Both the position numbers and the translations under genes were made by a program. Under the pieces are notes generated by a model. That model was not told the origin of the DNA. It searched no databases and worked only from the letters and a program-made list of their open reading frames with translations. Below are positions 1-10,923 of a stretch of DNA of 31,747 nt, one piece after another (positions within the stretch are counted from its first letter, which is position 1; every line of letters begins with the position of its first letter). Source of the DNA: Priapulus caudatus (lineage: Eukaryota; Priapulida; Priapulimorpha; Priapulimorphida; Priapulidae); the NCBI RefSeq assembly GCF_000485595.1, contig NW_014577717.1, forward strand, positions 130,328 through 162,074, in the 5' to 3' direction.

Positions 1-1134
1 ACAGTATTCACTTGCGGTACGTCGTTGAACGCTCCGCACTTAATCACTGCCCGAGCCAAATTTAGCCCTGAGCCAAATTTACCCTTTAAGCTCGAGCCAA
101 ACCGATTACCGTGTGAATGCAGGTAATAAGTCGCGCTTGTGATAATGTGTGTGAACCAGCCAAAGCTGTGCCTTACTAAGAAGAACTTTTTATTACTCTT
201 TATGCATCTATCATCAATAGCTGGCAGTGTTAATAAAAACTTGCCGATGTCCTTAAAGCCGACTTGATTTTGAATTTACGCCGGTGTTGTCAGGCACTGT
301 CGCTTTGACACAAACCTGAATCCCACGGGGACTGGTCAGGGACTGCCCGCGCAACTATTTTTGTTGGAATGGTCAGCTCACAGCACACATTTATATGCTA
401 CGGCAAACAATTGTTAGCCCGCACCCACACAATATTAAAGATTTATGCATGTATAGCATTGCCTGAATTTTAGAAGTACTCACGCAGCCAGCCATAAATT
501 CTAGACTGGAATGCCTGGAGAGAACCTACATTTCGGACCTAATCCCTCAGTGAAATGAAAGTGGCAAATGCGACACTGAGCTCTACCACAAAAAGACACA
601 AATGAGTGAGTGCAGAAGAAGTCAGTTTTAATTGGCAGCAACCAATCGATGCTACATTATAGCAAACAAAGAGTATACTATGGTGAGAACTCCCATTATA
701 TACTCCTGATAATTTATGTGTAATTTTTTATCGGTGAAAATAAATGTTTGAGGATGTGAAATTCTGAGATGTGGGCGAGTATGCGTGTTACACCTAAGAT
801 GATCGCCATTTAACGTTTTACATATTCAGATTTAGCACTGCCTAAAAAGTGGAGCTCCGATGGGTAACGTGTAAGATTGAAGAGGATTACGCTATATTCA
901 TCGTAAGCTGCTATATACCCACGTGACAATGTGTTTCCCTTACTGCCCATATACACAACTTTGTCCAAGGCTTAATGCGTTGCATAGAAGTTTTACTTCG
1001 TATGAGTTTTTCTAGGCGGGTAGCACACGGTTGCCCATCTGCTATATTGCAATAATAATTTATAAACCAAAATGAATCACAATTGTGACGGTAGATGGCC
1101 GCCTATACCCGCTTTGATGTTTCTTAGCGGATGG
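1..1134. repeat. Long inverted repeat, left arm
   Basis: This stretch reads as the reverse complement of about 5160-6215 over about 1.1 kb with many small differences. Its outer end acagtattcacttgcg mirrors cgcaagtgaatactgt at 6200-6215. Subterminal motifs of the form GAGCCAAATTTAG recur. The arm may continue before base 1. It is a transposon copy of unknown class. Confidence 0.85.
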
Positions 1135-1710
1135 CGTTCGAGAATAAATAGGTTATGGCCTGCGTTCCGCCATGTTTAAAAACTGTTACTGCTAATATAG
1201 ACGTTTTATCGGCATGGTGGAGCGGAAATACCAATTTTGCATTAAAGATATTGTCAATGGAAATCTTGTAAAACGAACCAGACGAGTGTGACAGCACACT
1301 GTTTGTTATCTGCGTGTCTATATAATATGCTATATAATTGCAAACCTACCTAATTGCATAATTTTTTTTTAAATATCAAAACCCCTAACCCTTATTCATT
1401 CACATACCAAAAATGAGCAAAATCCGTTGAGACCTTGAACTGGACTAATGGCAATTCCAATTTTGCCAAAAATTGCAGTGGCTCGAAAGTACGTCGACTG
1501 GCGTGCCTGCACAAAATAGGAATGTTCAGATATGGGAGCATAGCAGTAACAACTATACCCGATTTCAAACATGTGGGTCAAACGGTTCCTGAGTTATCGT
1601 TGACTCGTAGCAAGATGTTGACGGACGGACGGACGCACAGACGGCACGGCACGTACGACGACCCATAGCAATAGCTCAGCTTTGAGCAATGCTCAAGGTG
1701 AGCTAAGAGA
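1135..1710. repeat. Inner part of left transposon copy, with GGAC-rich end
   Basis: Non-coding. It contains a short ggacggacggacg run at 1621-1634 and a hairpin-like tagctcagctttgagc ... aaggtgagcta terminus near 1670-1707, a repeat end common in marine invertebrate DNA. A single acccctaaccc motif sits at 1380. Confidence 0.5.
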
Positions 1711-2842
1711 GAATAGAGTGGGGTGGGGGAGAGCGCGAAATATATATGTGTATGTATGTATATAAATATATATATCAAGAGAGAGAGAGAGAGAGAGAAT
1801 TTTTTTTACCTGAACACAAACCGATTTGTTCGACAGATGTCATTATAATCTTCAAACAGCTATACAGCTATATAAGGGGCTATAAATTAAGCACCCCAAT
1901 TTCGCTGCGAAATGTTTTTGTCGCGTGCCGATGAATATATACATAATAATCCATGGCTGTGATTCGTTGTTTATGAAGTGTCACGTGGCTATTTCCTGGA
2001 AACTATTCTAATTATTTTTGTCGTAACGATTGTTGCCGGACTATATCACGTACGTGCGTGTGCAGCAGCTCATTAGAAACAACAGTTTCTAATTGTCTAA
2101 AATGTCAAATGTTACGGTTAGTCCTTGTTACTGCAGTGCGGATGGGTCTTTACTTCTGCTTTCACATATAATATAACAAAATAATTATAACCTCGAGAAT
2201 CAATGTTAATCCCGACCTGTGGTCTCGATCAACACTCGTTGCCTCAGTCTATGAAAGCTTTGTTTTCCTCGAAATCGGGTAATAATTGTATAATATTAAA
2301 AATTACCCAAATATAAGCTTATTTATTGTACTCATTTTTTGTCCAGGCCCAACTTACCGGCCGGCCCTAGTACCAACTTATACATAACACATTGGCGCGG
2401 ACGTACGCGCGCGCGCTGACCCGCACACACACTCAACGCGTTCTGCGTACTATCCACGCGCTTGATTATTTTTATTTGTCAACGGAGAGAGAGCTCTTTG
2501 CAATTGTTAATTTTCGAAACTAGAATACTTGCTGCATTTTGCGGTGTGCGTGGCTCGTCCAATGTGCATTCCTGTGGTGGCCGGTGAATTTTTAAAATAA
2601 ACCTACCTTAAATTTTCGCGTAAAATCTCATTGCAAAGTGACCATTTCATGTGTGCCCTGTGTGTGCCTGCATGGGAAAGTTTGTTCACAAAAAAAATTA
2701 TGGAAGAATATTTGAGTTAACAACATAAAAGGTGTCACTTTCAACGTGAAATCAGAGGGTAGCATTGTGATTTATCCAAAAAAACTTGAGTAAATTTATT
2801 GGATTCTTTTCGTATGATTCTTTTCGGAAATGATTTCCTATC
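1711..2842. other. Non-coding, simple repeats
   Basis: A short TA/GA microsatellite occurs at 1740-1798 and a CG-alternating run at 2401-2416. No exon or RNA gene is recognised. This should be intron of the ABHD4/5 gene, if its 5' exons lie upstream. Confidence 0.5.
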
Positions 2843-2851
2843 CTAATATCT

Positions 2852-3063
2852 GCAGCCGGCTGAAAGGAGTGGTAGGATATGTTTACTAGGCACTTCTAAT
2901 TTTAACATATATTTTACGATATATTAAAGAATGATGCAAAAACCCTAAAAAGTGCCATAACCCTAACCCTAACCCTAACCCTGACCCTAATTAAATTTAA
3001 AATATATGTTAAAAATTAGAAGTGCCTAGTAAACATATCCTACCACCCCTTTCAGCCGACTGC
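2852..3063. mobile_element. 212-bp MITE with telomere-type repeats inside, 9-bp target duplication
   Basis: Terminal inverted repeats of about 65 bp, starting gcagccggctgaaagg and ending cctttcagccgactgc, enclose a 212-bp element. It is flanked by exact 9-bp duplications CTAATATCT at 2843-2851 and 3064-3072. Long TIRs and a 9-bp duplication point to a Mutator-like origin. The loop holds CCCTAA-type repeats at about 2939-2989. Confidence 0.9.
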
Positions 3064-3399
3064 CTAATATCTCAAATGACGTCACATATCGCCTGTTGAT
3101 TTACGCGAGATCTCGCGTATGCACTCGCATAAAATGGCGGTAACTTCAAGCTCCTTACATGTATACGATACAGTGATACATTTTGAAGACACATGTACCT
3201 TTATTTAAATGTTGTGCGGCGACTAATTAGTATATCGTAATTTGATCTCGTAAAGAGTAAGTTAATAAATGATTCCTCTATTTTCGTTGTTTACATAGAT
3301 AGATTTACATAGATTTTCTTCTGACTAGCCTCTAGGCTCTAAGTACTGTGACTGTCACTGTCAGGTCTCGACAATTTTCCATGTCACGGTGTTAAGGGT

Positions 3400-3620
3400 T
3401 GGTGGCTTGGATAGATTCTCTATACTCGTAGTATAGGGGCTGGTTTATCCAATTTTTGTCTAGTCTTGCCTCAAAGAACCTGACTGATTTTGCTGTTACT
3501 AGTACTACTAAATACTAATGTCATGGGGTAATGCTGGAAGCTTGTTCCACATTCCCACAAATCCACTGATCTATGTACAAATGAGTATTTCCTGATCTTC
3601 AATCTGTTTAGATCTTCTTA
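3400..3620 (-). pseudogene. Decayed LINE reverse-transcriptase C-terminal fragment
   Basis: On the minus strand, frames broken by stops encode FVGMWNKLPALPHDIS and, further on, SVRFFEARLDKNWINQP, the usual end of the reverse-transcriptase ORF of CR1/L2-like non-LTR retrotransposons (WN-LP ... F-ARLD-xW-NQP). Only a short, mutated piece remains. Confidence 0.7.
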
Positions 3621-3789
3621 TACTTTAGAAACAACTTTGTTTGTACGGCGACGAACCAGACCATAAAAATTAGAATTTATAAATAATATTGGATGTGGCT
3701 ACGGGTACGGCTGCCGTATCTTAATGTCTCGAGGCTGGAGGTACGGCAGTCCATTCGCTTTCATACTTAACGAGACAAAGATGGGCTCA

Positions 3790-4355
3790 TAGGGTCTATG
3801 GGGCCCAGGTTAGGCTACCGCCGGAACGAACCCTGGTAGTGGTAACTATCTGATATCATATGGTTAGGCCGATGAAAGTTGATTTCATGGTTCTCGTCAG
3901 GCATTGTTGAGATTTTGATGAGGGATTTAGATCAACATTCATCTTTCATCTACGAACTTAGTGAGGGTATCAGGTCTTGTACATATGCAAAATAAGATTA
4001 AAAAATGTCATAACTTCTTTGTTGACAGTTTTTACTCAAATTTTTACTGTTTGTCTTTCATACATGTAGTGCTGACTGTAGATTGTTGATTTTTTGAGGC
4101 GGGAATTTCATATGGGGACTTTTTGATGCGGGAATTTCGTCAGCGATGAGTGTTGAACTTTTTTGGTGCGGGAGTAAAATTTGATGCGGGCGCTGACGAG
4201 AACCATGACATCAACTTTCATCGGCCTTAAGGTTAGGGAGTAGGCGACCCTCTACTAGACTCGTTAGTAGAGTACTGAGTAGGCGAGGTACGGTCCGGCA
4301 TATTAGATAGTACCAGGGTACGTTCCGGCAGTACCCTTGAGGACATAGACCCTCT
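3790..4355. repeat. Foldback repeat interrupted by a second MITE
   Basis: Arms at about 3790-3857 and 4298-4355 are inverted relatives: GCCGGAACGAACCCTGG on the left against the complement of CCAGGGTACGTTCCGGC on the right, plus GGGTCTATG against CATAGACCC. The 360-bp element at 3867-4226 lies between them, so it probably inserted into the older foldback's loop. Confidence 0.65.
3867..4226. mobile_element. 360-bp MITE with TTA target duplication (Harbinger-like)
   Basis: Inverted ends GGCCGATGAAAGTTGAT on the left and ATCAACTTTCATCGGCC on the right extend about 34 bp to the ...GGTTCTCGTCAG motif. TTA at 3864-3866 and 4227-4229 fits the 3-bp duplication of PIF/Harbinger elements. The inside repeats a gatgcgggaattt-like word and has no coding frame. 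Confidence 0.75.
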
Positions 4356-4535
4356 CAGTCTCAGCCAAAGATGGCATAGTCAATTTAAGGGCAGATCTAG
4401 GATTTGAATATAGGGGAAGAAAGCAGGTGAGCAGATCAATACAATTGATGGTATGTACAAATTCAGTTAGCAGTGCAGTCTCGACATAACCATTTCTAGA
4501 TTGCTACCCATGGGCTGTATGTTTGGGCAGATATT

Positions 4536-4590
4536 ATCAGGAGTGAATAATAATAAATTATAATTAGATCTATTATTATTCACTCCTGAT
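4536..4590. repeat. Short perfect hairpin (miniature foldback)
   Basis: atcaggagtgaataataat at 4536-4554 is exactly inverted at 4572-4590 around a 17-nt loop. A related hairpin is at 20304-20348. It may be a very small MITE. Confidence 0.7.
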
Positions 4591-4790
4591 ATTATCTTAG
4601 ATAGACATTCTGTGTTGGATGGGTGTAATTCAAAAGGCTATTCACAGTTCCACCTGGATGTGTGTCAGCTCCCTGATCATTCGCCCATACTGTGGGGCAC
4701 TGTCCCACCCTGTACAGCAGTGTCTGCAGATACTGAAGCTATGCTCTTAGTGTTCCTAGCTTTATATCGCTGTGTCTGTATGCTTTTTAG

Positions 4791-4963
4791 ATATCCAAGT
4801 CGAGTGAAGCAGCTAATCCTAGCTGATCCGTGGGGTTTTCCTCAACGACCAACCACCAGCGATTTGAGCAGACGACCACGGGTGCCTGTGTGGATCCGAG
4901 CCATCGTGTTCCTCATGCAACCGTTTAACCCTCTAGCTATCCTCCGGGCAGCAGGACCATGGG
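4791..4963 (+). CDS. ABHD4/5-like, internal exon (YPSRV...AGPWG)
   Basis: The exon follows a pyrimidine-rich acceptor ending tgctttttag and stops before the donor gtatgc. Its first base completes a codon begun in an unseen exon, and its last base starts the Gly codon of AGPWGP. It encodes the cap-entry segment [10 protein letters not shown]. Length is 173 nt, so skipping it would shift the frame. It sits alone between the two long inverted repeats. Confidence 0.92.
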
Positions 4964-7900
4964 GTATGCCTGCGCATGCTTTTGTTTCAGTATTAGTTTG
5001 AGTTCTCGTCATTTACCATTTTTAGTCGTTTATCTGTTTAGAACTCATGCCAAAAGCTACCACTCACTGTAAACATGAGGTTAATGGACTGGTGTCGAGT
5101 TAGACCTCATTAAATGAATGAATAGTAGGCCTAATGTTTTTAGCTCACCTTGACATCGTCAAGCTAAGAAACATCAAAGCGGGTATAGCGTCATCTACCG
5201 TCACAAATTGTGATTCATTTTGGTTTATAAATTATTATTGCAATATACAGATGGCAACCGTGTGCTACTGCCTAGAAAAACTCATACGAAGTAAACACTT
5301 CCATGCAACCAATTAACCTTTGACAAAAGTTGTGTTATGGGCAGGGAAACACCATTGTCACCTGGTATATAGCAGCTACGTGGAATAAGCGTATCCTCTC
5401 AATCTTACACGTTACACATTGGGAGCTCCACATTTAGGCAGTGCCTAAATCTGAATATTATAAAAACGTTAAATGGCGATCATTTAGGTGTAACACCATC
5501 ACTCGCCCACATCTCAGAATTTCACATCTCAAACATTTATTTTCACATAAAAAATTACACCTAATTATCAAGAGTATATAATGGGAGTTCTCCCATATAT
5601 ACTCTTTGTTTCTATAATGTACGTCGATGGTTGCTCAATTAAAACTGACTTCTTCTCACTCACTCATTTGTGTCCTTTTTTGTGGTGAGTTACAGTGTCA
5701 TTGACACTTTCATTTCATTGAGGGGATTAGGTCTGAAATGTAGGTTCTCTCAGGCATTCAGTCTAGAATTTATGGCTGCTGTGAGTACTTCTAAATTTCA
5801 GCATGCTATACGTGCATAAATTATTAATTTGTGTGGGTGCGGGCAACATGTTGCCTAGCATATAAATGTGTGCTGTGAGCTGACCATTAACAAAAATAGT
5901 TGTGCAGTCCCTGACAGTCACTGTTGGATCAGGTTTTGTGTCAAAGTGACAGTGCCTGACAACACGTAAATCTCAAAATCAAGTCCTTTAAGGACAATCG
6001 GGCAAGTTTATCCTGCCAGCTATTGATGATTAGATCATAAGAGCTAATAAAAAGTTCTTATTAGTAAGGCACAGCTGGCTGGTTCACAACACATTATCAC
6101 GAGCGGCGACTATTACCGCATTCACACGGTAATGGTTTGGCTCGAGCTTAAAGGGCTAAATTTGGCTCGGGCCAGTTTAAGTCGGAGCATTGACACGTAC
6201 GCAAGTGAATACTGTCAAATTCAAATTCAAATTCAAATTCAAATAAATTTTATTGCACAAATATCTCACAGATACTTTGGCAGTATGTCGAGAGATGGCG
6301 TTGTGTATGATTCAGTGTTTACTTCTGTTCCGAGTTCAATTATCAATCTTGAAAACATGCATCCTGATCAAATTTTTCAACATTTCATACTGTTTTGGAA
6401 TTTATTTCGTCGAAGTACACGTTCGACACTCGCGGCATCTACCACTCTACCGATTTAGCTGGTGCTAAAATTTGGCTCGGGCCTAGTCAGACGTTTTCGA
6501 TGGGACCAAATTGGCTCGTGCTAACTCGGCACGGCCCCGAAAAACCGTCTGTGTGAACGCTCGGCTCAAGCCAAATTTGGCGCGGGCGTAATTAGGCTCG
6601 AGCTAAAAACGTCCATGTGAACGCGCCTTATGAATCGACTGCTTACTATACTGGTTTTCGTGCCAAGGAAAAGAAAACACCACAGTTGGGGTATTCAATT
6701 CCCTCACTTCATTGTGGTATGACACAGATTCTAAAAATGGTCACATCTGTTTTGCATGAGTTTACTGTGATTGGTGTTCTTTAGTCCGGTGTCTTGTTTA
6801 AGGGTGATACATCTCTATGACCTTCAAACTTTAGCAATCTGAAAAATTCAACATAAATGCTTATTTTCATAACCTATGTATGAGGGTACTGTGTATGCCT
6901 ACTGTGTATGCCTGCTGTAGTAGCGCAAACATGTAAGGTACATTTAGAAGTGCGAGTAGGGATGGATATACACCTTTAATCAGTGTTGTTTTGAGGTTAT
7001 GTGGTTGTACTGTTTAGCTGGCTATTATCCTTATTAAGTGTTAAAGTGGAAAGTCCTTGATTACATATATCCTGCTAGTGACCGTAGTTGCAATACTATA
7101 ACAACATGTCCTCAACTAACCAAAAATGTCTGGAAAAGTTGAGCTTCTTGAAACTTCATTGCCATGCTGTTTTGGTTATAAAGATATTGTAAGGCAACCC
7201 ACCAAAAACTGCATACAAGTAAAAACAGTAGTTCTACGTAAGCATTAACAAAAAAGTGCCTACTACAAAACCACTATATAGTTATTTGTTATTCACATTA
7301 GTAATATAGATCTTATATTGTTTAAACAAATTTATCATTTTGTAATAAATTAATTCTGAATAATAAGTTACAGCTTATTGTATCATGAGATGGCACTATT
7401 AATAAAAGTCGTGATTGCTCGGTTGTGTGTGGATCATTGAAATTTTAATGCCACTGCTGTAGGTCTACTTCCTTAAACCTGTTAAGGATGGCTTATGATA
7501 TGTTATGAATGAGACTCCAAATCTGTTTCTTTTTCTCACTTATTCCTCTATCTTATTCCACTTCAGAGTGATGTAGTTATCCATTTTCAACGTGATAAGT
7601 GTGCATGCTCTAACAAAAACTTTTTAGCATTAATGAACTATGAAAATCTGTCTCTGTATAAAACTAATTTAATAGCTCCACGTGTAGGAATTTTAGTGGC
7701 AAGATTCATGCCTGAAATGCGTAATTTTAAGTGGTTGATATTATAACATATGTAGTTATTGTAGCAATCTTCATTTCGTGGCTGTATTTACATTGCAGGT
7801 CCTTCTCTAATTCAGCGGATCAGACCTGATATGAAAGACAAGTTTAAAGATTTAGATGAAGGCGCTTTATATGATTATATCTATCACTGTAATGCTCAGG

Positions 7901-9294
7901 AGCCAAGGTGAGGTGTGGTGCAATTTACTGCTGACAGTAATCTGTCAGCATTATAACTAGATGATGAGTTCATGGTGTCTTATCCTCCCATCATGCCTAG
8001 TTAATTTTCATGGGGCTGTTACTGTTTTATGGTTGTGTGTTACCCGTACAGTTATGCTTGTGTGACTTTGTAACGTACTGACTATATAAAGAGGCATAAA
8101 TCATCTTCAACAATTTGCAATGGAAAGAAATGAGAGGGTTTCTGGATGCTTTATTTGAAAATGTTTAAACCACCTTGGTCTTACTTGCTCTCAGAGATCA
8201 TGATGAAAAGATCTCATGATGGGTTAACGAGCTAATATCAACCCGTGGATGTTTTGGTGAATTAGATCCACAACGCACAATTGAGGGAGGACATTTAGCA
8301 TGGTTAATCTACATACCACAACCGTTATTCTATCACTTTTTATTTGTCTACGTTAAATATAATCAAGCGTCCATAATAGAAAAGAAAAAAGTGTATAGAT
8401 TTTCTATTATGGTCTCTTGATATAATATACATGTAATGTTGTTAAAATGTTCTTTTTCAGCGGTGAAAGTGCATTTAGAGCACTGACGGTCTGCGTCGGC
8501 TGGGCAAAGAACCCGATGCTGCAGCGAATACAGGAAATCGACAGCAGAATTCCAATAACAATGATTTATGGGTCTCGGTCGTGGGTAGACAGTGAGAGCG
8601 GATGGGCTGTGAAGGACCTGAGAAAAGATTCAGTCGTCGATGTACACGTGAGTCATATGTTAAAACTTTAGTCTTCACTGAAGTTTGAAGTTTTTGTTCC
8701 TTCTCTTATCGTGTAGATTACTATTAATTTGTCTAGTAGGTGGTCTGCTTCCCAATAATTGGTCAAATATCAAAACCTTGATGCTCAGTTGAATATTAAT
8801 GTCATTAATAAAAACGTGATTTTCTTGAGTGAAAATTATAAACTGTGCCAAGAGGTCAATACAGATTTATGTGGGCTAGGAAAGTTAAAAAATCAACATA
8901 AATTTAATGAATTTGGACAAAATCATGTTTTCTTATGTTTTACATCATGTCATTGGATCAAATACGATCTGGGATGATACTGGATCAATGTCATCTGTGC
9001 CTAAATCTCATGTGAGTGGCCAGGCATGCGACAAAACAGCTCACGTTTCTCTCTCGGCAGGTGGTGAAGGGTTCTGGACACCACGTCTACTCAGAGCAAG
9101 CGAGCGAGTTCAATACACTCGTGAGGCGCGCGTGTGACTTCGCCGACTCGCTAGCGCGACAGGAGGAGGAGGCGGGCGAGGCGCTGCGTCTCGACGGAGA
9201 CGACGAGGCGTCGACGCGAGAGACGCTCGCTCGCAGCGTGAGCGTGCTCACGATGAAGGACAACCCACCGCGAGTCGGCGTCGTCCTCGACTAG
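4791..9294 (+). CDS. ABHD4/ABHD5-like alpha/beta hydrolase, 3' half of gene (4 exons)
   Basis: Joined exons 4791-4963, 7799-7907, 8461-8647 and 9061-9294 give one continuous reading frame of about 233 residues, and every junction has GT and AG with matching phase. The product matches the C-terminal part of the ABHD4/ABHD5 (CGI-58) family: [16 protein letters not shown], then NPLA and AGPWG, then [13 protein letters not shown], then IPITMIYGS, and the catalytic-His segment [10 protein letters not shown]. Family members act on N-acyl phospholipids (ABHD4) or coactivate triglyceride lipase on lipid droplets (ABHD5). The nucleophile-elbow exon, with Ser in ABHD4 or Asn in ABHD5, is upstream of the window, so the two cannot be told apart by it. 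Visible similarity is mixed: AGPWG and HHVY look ABHD4-like, VPVWIRA and PFNPLA look ABHD5-like. The C-terminal tail of about 45 residues after the core is acidic and seems longer than in the family. The gene is 5'-truncated by the window edge. Confidence 0.93.
5160..6215. repeat. Long inverted repeat, right arm
   Basis: Inverted partner of 1-1134. It lies in the intron after the first visible ABHD4/5 exon. The stretch just before it (5138-5160) resembles the end of the left copy's longer form near 1690-1707 (caaggtgagcta), so this copy has probably lost an internal part. Confidence 0.85.
6216..6246. repeat. (CAAATT)n hexamer run
   Basis: About five copies of caaatt directly abut the outer end of the right inverted-repeat arm. 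Such hexamer runs often mark the tail of a retroposed element; the class is not known. Confidence 0.7.
6450..6632. repeat. Subterminal-repeat cluster (TTTGGCTCG words)
   Basis: Several copies of (a)tttggctcg in both orientations and gtgaacgc boxes, ending gtgaacgcgcctta. The same words occur at both outer ends of the long inverted repeat, so this is a related transposon end. Confidence 0.6.
6633..7798. other. ABHD4/5 intron, no feature seen
   Basis: AT-rich intronic DNA before the exon at 7799. I see no coding frame or repeat of note. Confidence 0.6.
7799..7907 (+). CDS. ABHD4/5-like, internal exon (IRPDMKDKF...HCNAQEP)
   Basis: Acceptor is cattgcag and donor is gtgagg. It encodes [15 protein letters not shown] and the family signature [10 protein letters not shown]. 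The Ser codon of the following PSGE motif is split across the intron (AG then C). Confidence 0.95.
8362..8422. repeat. Small inverted repeat upstream of ABHD exon 8461
   Basis: atcaagcgtccataatagaa pairs with ttctattatggtctcttgat with two mismatches. It ends 39 nt before the exon. It could be a small MITE or an RNA hairpin near the acceptor. Confidence 0.5.
8461..8647 (+). CDS. ABHD4/5-like, internal exon (SGESAF...VVDVH)
   Basis: Acceptor is tctttttcag and donor is gtgagt. It encodes [21 protein letters not shown] and [18 protein letters not shown]. The Asp of SWVD is at the place of the family's catalytic acid. Confidence 0.95.
9061..9294 (+). CDS. ABHD4/5-like, last coding exon with stop
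   Basis: Acceptor is ctctcggcag. It encodes [17 protein letters not shown], with the catalytic His at 9079-9081, then a long charged tail ending in VVLD and TAG at 9292-9294. The family's H-x4-D motif reads H-x4-E here. The exon is strongly GC-rich at third positions, unlike the other three exons. Confidence 0.93.
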   Translation: MVKGSGHHVYSEQASEFNTLVRRACDFADSLARQEEEAGEALRLDGDDEASTRETLARSVSVLTMKDNPPRVGVVLD

Positions 9295-10923
9295 CGCGAG
9301 CGATCGTCACGGCGATGATCCGCACGTTGGCATTCCTTGTCCCCCGCCTGCTGTCGAGTCTCTTGCGTTTCGGTCATCGCCTGAACAGAAAGGCGGCCGA
9401 ATGTGTTAAGTTGTGCAAATTTTATTTTCTGTTATCTGAACGTTAATCTTAGTTCATAGTAATTTTACTATTGGGTTTGAGCCAAATGACACATGGTAAT
9501 GGTATTACAACCAAAATGGGTAACGGTTACTTTTGCCAGTTTCTGCCGAATGCTATGAATTAATGACTAAATCCAAAGTTGTGGATCTATTTACTAAGTA
9601 CATTCAAGTTCTAGTTTGATTTTTGAAGTATTATAGGAATATAGGTTGATGAGAGCACTAATTATATTATATAATGAGTAGTGCACAGGTTAAATGTCTT
9701 TGAATCTGCCGGATATGGTTTATGTGTATCCCTTTACAATATTCATCGCTAAACATGTTTGCAAGATATTCTACTTTCTACTGACACAGGTTGGCTTATT
9801 TATTCAATGTACTGTTGGGTATCTAGTTGCTGTCACCCAACAGACTTCTACCAGAAATCAACTTTATTGAATATGAAAAGCAGGGTTTAACAGACATATT
9901 ATATGAAATGGGGGTATTCACTAAATTAAATATATAAACTGTTTACGTATATTGAGCTATGTCAGCAATGTTTAATGCAGGGTGTGAGAATATTCCTTTC
10001 TTACACAACCGGTCCGTGATGACACGTCACAGTTTTAACACAACATTTTGACCACTAAGTGTTATTTTTGTAGTAAAAATATTTTTAATTCTTGTGCCTG
10101 GATATGGTGTTTTTAAGTTGGATTTGGCAAGCAGTAGCGCCAATTTTCTATACAGGTATTGTCTCCCATAATTCTTGTTACAACACTAGCTAAAAAGATA
10201 TTATATGGCAAAGGAAAATGTATTTATTATAATGTTTAACGACTAAGGTTATCTCTTATATAGACCTCTTTGTGCAGCATAGTGGTCGTGTAATCACGAT
10301 ATATTAGCTCTAAGCAAGTATTTAAATTATGAACAGCCAATTCTTGGTGTTATCAGTGCCTTTATGATAGTCATACGCACTGGCTTGATTTCCAAGTAAT
10401 CTGATACAAAAATGTCAACTTATAATACGACACGTCTTGACATGGTATTTGTAAAATAGTACCACGATCCTTGCATATGTCATTTTATGCAACAGTTTTA
10501 AGCAAATCAAAACGTGCGTCACCGAAGGTGTTAATATTAGTAAACGTGATGTATGCCGTTTAGTTATTGCCAGTGCCTTTATATGGCGTTAGTGAAAACG
10601 AACACGTGATGTGTTCTAAATCTGCTGCGATTTATTTTGGTTTGGGGAATCATCATAAAACTGAATAGTCTGCCGTGCAAACTTTAATATTGAACTTTAG
10701 AATTGTGATTGTTAATAATTGTAAATATGGGTAGAAAATTTTTACATAGCTGTTGTAAAGTAATTAATTTATTGAAATAAAAGATATACTTATATTCCCC
10801 AGATTAAGATTATGATATTTTATTCAATGTATTGAGGTATATATTAGTTTATTCAAATTATAATTGCGCTTCTTGCAAAACACAATCGATGGGTGGGTAT
10901 GATATATCATACTTAAATAATAA
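9295..10923 (+). other. Probable 3' UTR of the ABHD4/5-like gene
   Basis: AT-rich sequence without convincing coding potential follows the stop. Two AATAAA signals, at 10776-10781 and 10918-10923, are the best candidate polyadenylation signals. That would give a 3' UTR of about 1.5-1.6 kb. The length is inferred. Confidence 0.5.
10776..10781 (+). terminator. Candidate polyadenylation signal AATAAA
   Basis: Canonical hexamer in AT-rich DNA about 1.48 kb after the ABHD4/5 stop. A second one is at 10918-10923. No transcript data support either. Confidence 0.4.

Noticed and set aside
4612-4790. Open frame continuous with the ABHD exon at 4791
   Set aside because: The protein before YPSRV does not resemble the family, which should have the nucleophile-elbow segment there, and a good acceptor ends at 4790.
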